In this document: positions 56,784 through 64,000 of the stretch, piece after piece
Numbering within the stretch: position 1 is the first letter of the stretch
Layout of the letters: each line of letters begins with the position of its first letter
Source of the DNA: Plasmopara viticola
Taxonomy: Eukaryota > Oomycota > Peronosporomycetes > Peronosporales > Peronosporaceae
Length of the DNA: 64,000 bases
Assembly (NCBI GenBank): GCA_001695595.3
Contig: MBPM02000064.1
Coordinates: 124,001 to 188,000, forward strand
Reading direction: 5' to 3'
The notes under the pieces: model-generated
What the model was told of the DNA's origin: nothing
Database searches by the model: none
The model's input: the letters and a program-made list of their open reading frames with translations, nothing else
Position numbers and translations under genes: made by a program

Positions 56784-59700
56784 GACTTTTGACTAAAATT
56801 AATGGACACAATTGAACCGAGATACATTGTTTAATGAAACAAAAACGGCTCATTTATTCAAGCATTTACTGGCGTGTATGGCTTGCGATGTGTTTTGACA
56901 TGGGATTTGATCACGTCAGCATTTCGCTCGATTTTTAGTCCATCGTGCTAAGTTACTGGGATCAATAATTACCTGTGAAAGTGTATTAGCGAAATGCACT
57001 ATACTTTACTAACTTCACGCTTTTGTACCAATAAGTTCGTCTCTATCTTGTATAAAGTATAGCATTAAGCTTTCAATTGGTTCTATTCTAACCCGATTTA
57101 TCGAACGAGGTAGAAAGAGGCAGCACAAAGGCATCGACATCAGAGAAAGATGTCGTGGTGGTCATGGCGATAGCCGCGACAATCCCTTTTGTCGTCAAAG
57201 CGTCGTAAACTAGATTTAAAAATAAATTGAGGGTGAGAGAAATCTTTAGCGCGCGACAGACTAAAGCAAAAAATAACTCGCGCGACTCTGAGCCGCGAGA
57301 AGATGCGTTATTGATTGGAGAAAGTGCTGTGGGCTGCCGTAGCTATATGCCTAGAAAAATTGAGTTCAGGTTTCTGACATTTTTTTTTACTTAGAACCAA
57401 TACGAGTCGCAGATCTGAGTGCTTCGGAGCGATACGAGTAAGCGATTGTGGCTCAAGAACCGATCGAATCAATCGTAGGATCAGTTGAGGCTCTCAGCGC
57501 ATATATGGGTGGAAAAGGCTGAAGTCGTCAGCGGTACGAGTTGCCTAGCCTGCATCCAGTAGACGATGGTCGCGAGCGACATTATGCCTTGGACCGCATG
57601 CTGCTACAAAAAATAGTTTCCCTTGTTGTTTTAGAAAGTAAATTAGTATCACGTGCACTGCATTCTTGCGCAATGTTGTCGCCGAAATTCTAAGTATTGT
57701 GTGAAGTATATACTCACTCTAAAAGTAAAAGCCTTTGAAGCCCTACATCGAAAAGAACTTTCCAACGCTTTTGGTCACTGTCAACAGGCGTGTTTGGTAA
57801 CACAATGCTTTCTTCTGCTAGGGATGAAGGCATCGGGACGAAGACCAAAGATCAATTTGAGGTCCCTTATGATCTCTGTGAGAGCGAAACATGATGGTGC
57901 TAGCCATAGATCATAAAATTCAAACTGCTCAGTGGCGTTTAACAACGCGTCTTAAGCCAACTAGATTTGTACAAAAAACCGCTGTTGCTCAATTTGTTGA
58001 GCTTGTTAAGAAGTGCGAGAAGAGATGATGGATCTTCTGTTTAGAATTTGGCGTTTAAAAAGACTTTATCAACCTTAGACATTTCATGCAGCATTTGGTC
58101 AAACGAAATGGCTTGCAGTACCGGCATCAAGCCGTCAACCGAGTACGGTGGTGTAAAAAAGGCTTTTTGCATGGCGGGATCACACAGCACCTTGCACAGA
58201 GAAGACGTACGCGGCGATATACGTTCTCTAGTAAGCGACTGCGCACGACCCTCGTCTAGTGTGCAATCTACTAAATTCAAATGACCGATTTATTGATACT
58301 GTATTGATGGGCTCTAGTCATGGCTCTATTATCTAAAAAGCGGATAGATATAAAACCGCAATCTGACAGCGACTTTTCTCTTGTTTCGATATCAATCCAA
58401 ATACTATTTATTTTCACCGGTGTCATTGTCTATCGTGCACTAAAGACCGCCCCCATTCAAGCAATCATGTATCAAAAGGCCAAATTTTATCACAAAGCTT
58501 CGTTTCATATGGCGCGAAATTCTTCATTACTAAGATTCAAATACGATTGTTTGGAAAAAGAATGAGAGCTATTTATCGCTATTTAATTTTTTATGCGAAA
58601 AGTCGATTTAGCCAAGGCAATGATAGAAAAGACAGCAAAAGAGTCGCCTGTCTTCTGGCTCATTTGAAAATGACCAAGTCAGCTCCTCAGAAAATTGCTT
58701 CTCTTCCTAGCGATCTCTCCTTTAGAACTGGCATATGTGCCTTGAACATGAACATGCGCTTGAGCCATGGACAGCCATTGATACAAAATTAATTAAGGAA
58801 GGACCACACACAACACCACGGCGAGAGACGCGCACCTGTCGCTCTTGATATTCTAGTCGTCCACCAGTATTTCGGTCTAAGGGCAAAAAAGATTGATTAG
58901 GAGCGATAGAATTATTTCAGTGAGCACTTGCCTAGATCTTTACCCGCTATATCTGTGAAAAAATCTAAAGTCAGCAACAACGTTGTCATAACGACTTTAT
59001 TAGCTAGAGATGAGCCAAGAAAGTTAAACTCAACGTCAGGTTCGTCGATCATGCGAATGGCATCTGGCGTGAGGACATGGAAGTCGATGGAGGCGCCCGC
59101 CCTGGTTGATGATGTCACCAGCACTGAAGACGATAATAAAGCAGATGAAGATAAGTACGGCAACCCGACTTGCTATCAATGCAGTGAGCAAGTAGCAATA
59201 CGTAGGTCACCGCTTAATGGTAGGTGCACTAAATCTCTAAACAACAAATCAACATTTTTAATCGATATGTACTTGGTGGATGCAGGTCATGGCGCCAAAC
59301 AGTCTGCTATTCTACTAAGTGCATGGTGACGGCTCGTGAAACTGCTTTTGTGAAGCATTTCGAAAAGATTGTCTAAAAAAGCCATTATCATGAGCTTTCA
59401 TTTGGCAGCTACGCGCGTGCATTTAGCACCGCGTACGTTCCCACTATAATCATCACACTTGCCTTGTTAGAAGACCGAGGGCATAAAGGATTTGCAATAT
59501 ATCCAAGACAAATCCTTGTTCGGAGATTAAAAGCGCCTTATGGGCTAAATGGTGGTGATTGCTTGCCCTATCGGACGCTGTATGACCAAACCGAAACATC
59601 CAACGAACCCACGCTTTAAGAAGGTGCTGAAAGAACTTAATGACTTCAATGGAACTAAAGTCTACTTAACCGTAATGCCTCTTTAGATGCCACTTTTAGA

Positions 59701-59880
59701 ACATTAAATGTGCTGACTGCAACGCATAATGTGAAAGATCTAATGGAGCGGTTCTTCAACTTGTTTGTAGAACCATTCATACCCTTTTCAATGGTACTTC
59801 ACAGCGGCGGATACTATCAATACTCCTTAACAAAGGCCTTTAAAAAAGATTACGTTGCTTACGAGGGTGCTAAATCATAT
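56784..59880. other. Gene-poor stretch downstream of the NPC1-like gene
   Basis: No gene is supported. A minus-strand frame at 58041-58280 ends in KVDKVFLNAKF, which faintly resembles the Copia reverse transcriptase motif near DxxTAFLN. A plus-strand frame at 58928-59329 is unassigned. The region is AT-rich and probably old transposon debris. Confidence 0.4.
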
Positions 59881-59889
59881 ATGTATGCG

Positions 59890-59955
59890 CGCAAGATGCG
59901 ACTGCATCTGTTTAAACTAAATGTATATTTAAGGCAGATGCAGTCGCATCTTGCG
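59890..59955. repeat. Perfect 21-bp inverted repeat (hairpin)
   Basis: The arms 59890-59910 and 59935-59955 are exact reverse complements (core GCAAGATGCGACTGCATCTG), separated by a 24-nt AT-rich loop. RNA from either strand would fold into a stable stem-loop. No coding gene surrounds it. It may be a small fold-back element or the tip of a larger decayed inverted repeat. Confidence 0.8.
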
Positions 59956-61371
59956 AGTTGTAGTTAACATTTAGTCAAATTGTTGTAGACATATAAAGAA
60001 AACTGGGCTCAAATTGATATGCTGATCGAAAAAGTTTGTTTCGCCTCTCGTCCTAGTTCAAAGTGTCTCGCGTGCATTCTCGGCGCTGGCAAAGATAAAA
60101 AAGCTAAAGCTTTGACAGTATTTGCAGCTGCATCGTAAGAGTGGACAGATAGTCTGCTGAATTGTCGACTATCTGGCAGACTAAGCCGTGACTTGAGTCC
60201 TACACAAAATATAAGTGGCTCCACGCGAATAAATCAAGCATAGATCACCTGTGAGACCCGCCAATAGATAGAAAAAGCTCTTGGCTCACTCATCAGCTCT
60301 CTCACAGAGCCAGTCTTGAATTTGTTTTTGACTTGTCAGAAGTTGGTGGTGGCACGAATATAGTTGTGTTTGTTGGCTCGAGTAAGATAGTGCGTTTGAC
60401 ACCTGCTTCAATTAGTATCGCCGCGATACAGGCAGTAAAGGTGTTCATGAACATCAACTCAAATGTCATCTTTTGGATGCGATAGTGACCACCCCGGTTA
60501 AGAAAACACCTGTTTGATTATTACGAACTTGCTTGCTGATGTCAAACGACACCATCCTCAGAATGATGGCCGGACAAGAATAGGCCAACCACACTTTGAA
60601 GACACACCACGGAATATGTGTGCTAAGTGGCCATAGGTGTGCTGTGGATGGCTGAATCAAAGCATCAAAGGGTCTTACTCCAGATTAACCCAAACGTCCT
60701 CTTGCTTTTTGAAAGCGCAAGGTAACACTTGTTTTGTACGCATGATGTGTTTGTTTGTCGCAAGAGCTTTTAGATGTGTAAATATGATTGTCTGGTCTTT
60801 CCGATTACGCTCCGACAAGCGCATTAAGCTTTTCAGGTTTTTATTAACGCAAAATATATATTTTGTTAATAGCGACAACCACTCGAAATTTGTGGGGACA
60901 ACTGGGGTGTATTTTCAGCCGTCAACAAGATTGTGTGGATTGCAGAGACCACTAAAATAGCTTAAAAAAATTACAAGAAAGACTTAAATTTTACTAATCA
61001 ATTCATCTTGACAAGTACTTTGTCATTATTAGCAACCTTCAGCTGCCTGAGATGTCTTTCTTAACACCGCCATCATCAAGTTGTAGCTGTACGCAAATTG
61101 ATGGCAACTTTAAGAGCGACTCTCACGCCACTTTATGGGTTTGTATTGTCTGGCAAATCCAGAATAGGTGATTGCAGAAGCTGATATAGTTAGCCTATAT
61201 AACATAAGGTAACCTCCATGTAATTAACGCTAACTATCCATGTACTTTCTTAATCGGCCCTAGGCTTTGCGACACCCGCAAGGCAAGAACTCTATTAACG
61301 TTTGATTGACAACCCTTAATTAAATTCTCAGATATCGATGGCCTATACCACTTCACAACAAGTTTTGCTTC
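59956..61371. other. Intergenic stretch, nothing recognised
   Basis: Only short open frames without motifs are visible on both strands. The region sits just before the Gypsy reverse transcriptase fragment and may contain further decayed parts of that element. Confidence 0.4.
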
Positions 61372-61746
61372 TCAGGATATGCGCGAGCCCCACCGCTGCT
61401 TGCAAAACAGTAATGGATATAATTTTCTCTGTCGGAACGACAAATTTGTCAATCTAGACGCAAAGCATACTGGGATTAATTCTCGTTTTAAGTGGCTCCA
61501 AACAAGACCAATTTGGCATATGAAGGCCTCAACGGCCGACTTACCACCTCCAGAGCAGCTACGGACAAGCATATCGTCATGATACGCTTGGTCAAACGCC
61601 TTTTCTGGTCGAGACAGCTCTGAAACAAGAAAATTAAACGTTGTCAAGGCATTCGATAACCCTCGTAACATAAATGACCAGTTAGTAATGTCATAGCGTA
61701 CCGTTGAACGACCTGACTGCTGTATATACATAAATTCATCTTGCAC
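61372..61746 (-). mobile_element. Ty3/Gypsy reverse transcriptase fragment
   Basis: A 124-codon minus-strand frame contains FMLRGLSNALTTFNFLVSEL, followed by AYHDDMLVRS. This matches the Gypsy reverse transcriptase order of F-x-PFGL-x-NAPATF followed by the YxDD active site, here YHDD. The following GGGKSAVEAF also fits oomycete Gypsy polymerases. There is no full polyprotein and no LTR was found. It is a fragment of a dead element. Confidence 0.6.
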
Positions 61747-64000
61747 GGTGCGAAGAGCACTTCAACATGTTGCGAAGCAACACGTGTAATTTGAGCTTTG
61801 CAAGTCGATGTCGAGTGCGAAAGTCTCGACTCCAAACGATCTCAACCCTAGCTTTTTTGGCAAAGAATACATTAATGAGTTCATATTACTTTCGTAATAG
61901 TGGTCATTGTCTAGTGACGCAGTGCTTCGTGCATGGCATGATGTCAATCTCGTACCTTAATCTCCTCTGACCGATACATTCGGAAGATTTTTTAGTACAA
62001 GTTGTACTGATATAGAACGTCTTTAAGATTTATAAACCATTTGCAACACACGCTGTCTAGAAGACTGTTTCATGACATATTTGCTAGAGCATAAGACCTA
62101 TTGGTATTAATAAATATCCGGAAACGTTTCTTCAAGATATAACTTAAATTGATCTGAGCAAGGACTCGGTATGTTTGATTACACCAAGTCTGAGACACTT
62201 GTGTTATGGCAGTGCCTTCAATTAAAGCGCATCTTCTGTGACACATTGATGTCAATCAACTTTTAAATAGAAATTTTGTCAGCCACGGGGTCATTTAAGT
62301 CACATAGGTACCAATTAAAAATCGCAATCCCGCTCTCGCCGTGTGAACTGCGTTACGCACTTTTAGTGTCACTACGCTCACCTCCTTACGTTGCGAGCTG
62401 TTACTACACGATAGCAGGAATTTGCTACCCGCGAATGGTGACTTATGTTATCCACCTGCGGGACTAAGCTATCCTGTATAAAATGCATATTTTAGTGTTT
62501 TTGCTACCAACTCAGCTTAATCACCTATAATGAAGGCTTTGGAGAGATTGTCATGCTGAGAACATGAACGTTTAACGTCTCCTAATCTCGATGTGTAAGT
62601 GTTCAGGCTTTTTGTGAGCGAGCGTAGTACAAAAGCCATAGATGACTGTCCCCTCCCCCCGTCCGCGAAGTAAGGCGACAGTCACATATGCATTTGCTTC
62701 GCCAAGCGAACCAAGATCGTGTTTAATAGCTACTACATGTTCACGATTACGTCCTACTTGCTCATGTCAAGGACAACAAATGAATATTTGCTGTCAACAT
62801 CCTCAAGTTTTACTGTTTTTGTCGTTATTTATTTTAAGGACGTTCAGAGCAGTACCTCTGGCTTGTTATGTCAGCGTCATTTTAATTTATTTAACGGATC
62901 AATTTGAAAGGAGGCTCACCAGGGAGTAGAAGAAGTGCCTCGTATTCAAAGCACTGTTTGAAATACCAGTCAATGTATTTTGGCTGATCGCTACCTTTTG
63001 CTGGCACGTAAATGTTTTCGACGTAAACTCAAAACCGCAATTTGAAGTCTTAAATATCATGTGCTTTCAGTATTCCTCTGCATATATATCGAGATAGTGT
63101 TTAGAAGAATCCATGGTGAGAAAGTGTGGACTGTCAATCGAAGTAATATTATCTATCTATCTGCACGCCTTATTTTGTGCGACTCCGTCACAACATTATA
63201 TATCCTTTACTACCCTGTATGTTTTAAGATACAGAGATTATTCTTTGGCTCACAGTAACTTTAAGCAAGTGTGAAAATTTCGATGCAGTATTTGCCACTA
63301 TGGTGCGGCAGGCGTCGATACCGGTACGTATTGCGCCAAAAAGAGCAATATTCATCTTAGCAGCTGATTCTGATATTTTTCCAGATTCTGTAGCAGCTCT
63401 CTGGCGATTAAAAAGAGGCTCATAACAGGCCTTGTTTAGTGCGAAAATCTATTGCGAGCTGGAGGGACAATCGTCAACTGCAAGAGGTCGATTCGGTATT
63501 ATAGAATTTGTGGGATGAAAAAAAACGGGATGTCCAAGGCAAGTATTTACAAGGTAGTAGCAACTTTTCACTTACTAAAAATTAAAAATGCGCAAGAACA
63601 TATGTATGAAATTCTTTTGTTTATAACTTCAACACCCAATTGTAGCCATTCTTCGATGCTTAAGCAAATCGTATTGTACTATTTGATGAATGTTCTTTGT
63701 GCGAATTCAGATATACAGTGAAAGAGGCAATTAAAACGCAAAAGCATGCAATAACTCGCATTACCAACAATGAATTGTGAAGTACATAAAAGCTTATGGA
63801 AAAATGGCAAATGGAACCGTGTCATAGACTTAGCAGCCATTCACATCAATTGCTATCATTGCCAAACAACAGCTTCGAAACATGTTTGCAAGCCAAAAGA
63901 TCCGTTGACCTCATTCATGCTCTCCTCCAACTTTCTTGGCTCAATAATAAGTTGGGTTTGAGCTTTTCTTTCCTTTTGATATCATTAATTGAGTGTGAAG
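61747..64000. other. Gene-poor end of window
   Basis: No gene is supported. Short open frames (for example 62642-62929 and 63452-63721) have no recognisable domain or signal peptide. The sequence is AT-rich and similar in character to the other deserts of the window. Confidence 0.4.

Noticed and set aside
58912..59329. Possible decayed effector on the plus strand (133 codons, with a Glu/Asp-rich stretch after RTWKS)
   Set aside because: No signal peptide at the start, and similarity to RxLR proteins is only compositional.
1..64000. CRISPR arrays, bacterial operons, ribosome binding sites
   Set aside because: The window is eukaryotic: spliced genes, spaced transcription units and no short regularly spaced direct repeats.

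Overview
The window looks like nuclear DNA of a plant-pathogenic oomycete, most likely a Peronosporales or downy-mildew-type genome. The reasons are a Nep1-like protein (NLP), a Crinkler (CRN) protein, two secreted proteins with decayed RxLR-like motifs, many introns of about 50-90 nt with GTACG/GTAAG-like donors, and long repeat-rich gaps between compact islands of conserved genes. The species cannot be fixed from sequence alone.

Layout, left to right. 836-2794 (+): ALG12 mannosyltransferase, 8 exons. 2877-3636: an element with terminal inverted repeats and internal tandem repeats. 3711-5245 (-): an NLP gene with a long repetitive extension and a frame break. 6280-7184 (-): a decayed lipase-like hydrolase. 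7390-9155 (+): a decayed D5-like primase-helicase. 9474-9857 (+): a CRN header relic. 9878-11583 (-): a broken CRN gene. 11584-13943: gene-empty, with a TGGG-rich tract. 13944-14990 (-): unknown nuclear-type protein. 15124-17117 (-): membrane-anchored HECT E3 with one frame error. 17118-22829: decayed Copia element. 22830-24573 (+): two effector candidates. 24814-28057 (-): BK-type channel with an atypical pore. 28683-30120 (-): unknown protein. 30228-31785 (+): mitochondrial RecA, 6 exons. 32060-35326 (-): an F-box, CDK-like kinase and cyclin fusion, 9 exons. 35327-42583: gene desert. 42584-44451 (+): FKBP-TPR immunophilin, 9 exons. 44542-47298 (-): Tudor-SN. 47299-53666: gene desert with a tRNA-like SINE. 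53667-56783 (+): NPC1-like membrane protein. 56784-64000: gene-poor, with a perfect hairpin and a Gypsy reverse transcriptase relic.

The most unusual item is the 907-residue fusion of an F-box, a CDK-like kinase domain and a complete cyclin in one gene. All eight introns close in phase, so the joined reading frame is well supported. The kinase part has lost the HRD aspartate (HRN) and the DFG glycine (DFA), which suggests a tethered, possibly catalytically dead CDK-cyclin module linked to an SCF ubiquitin ligase.

Three otherwise conserved genes (NLP, HECT, BK channel) each carry a single frame break. Two of these lie in short G/C runs, so part of the apparent gene decay may be assembly error. 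The CRN stop and the hydrolase and primase relics look like real decay.
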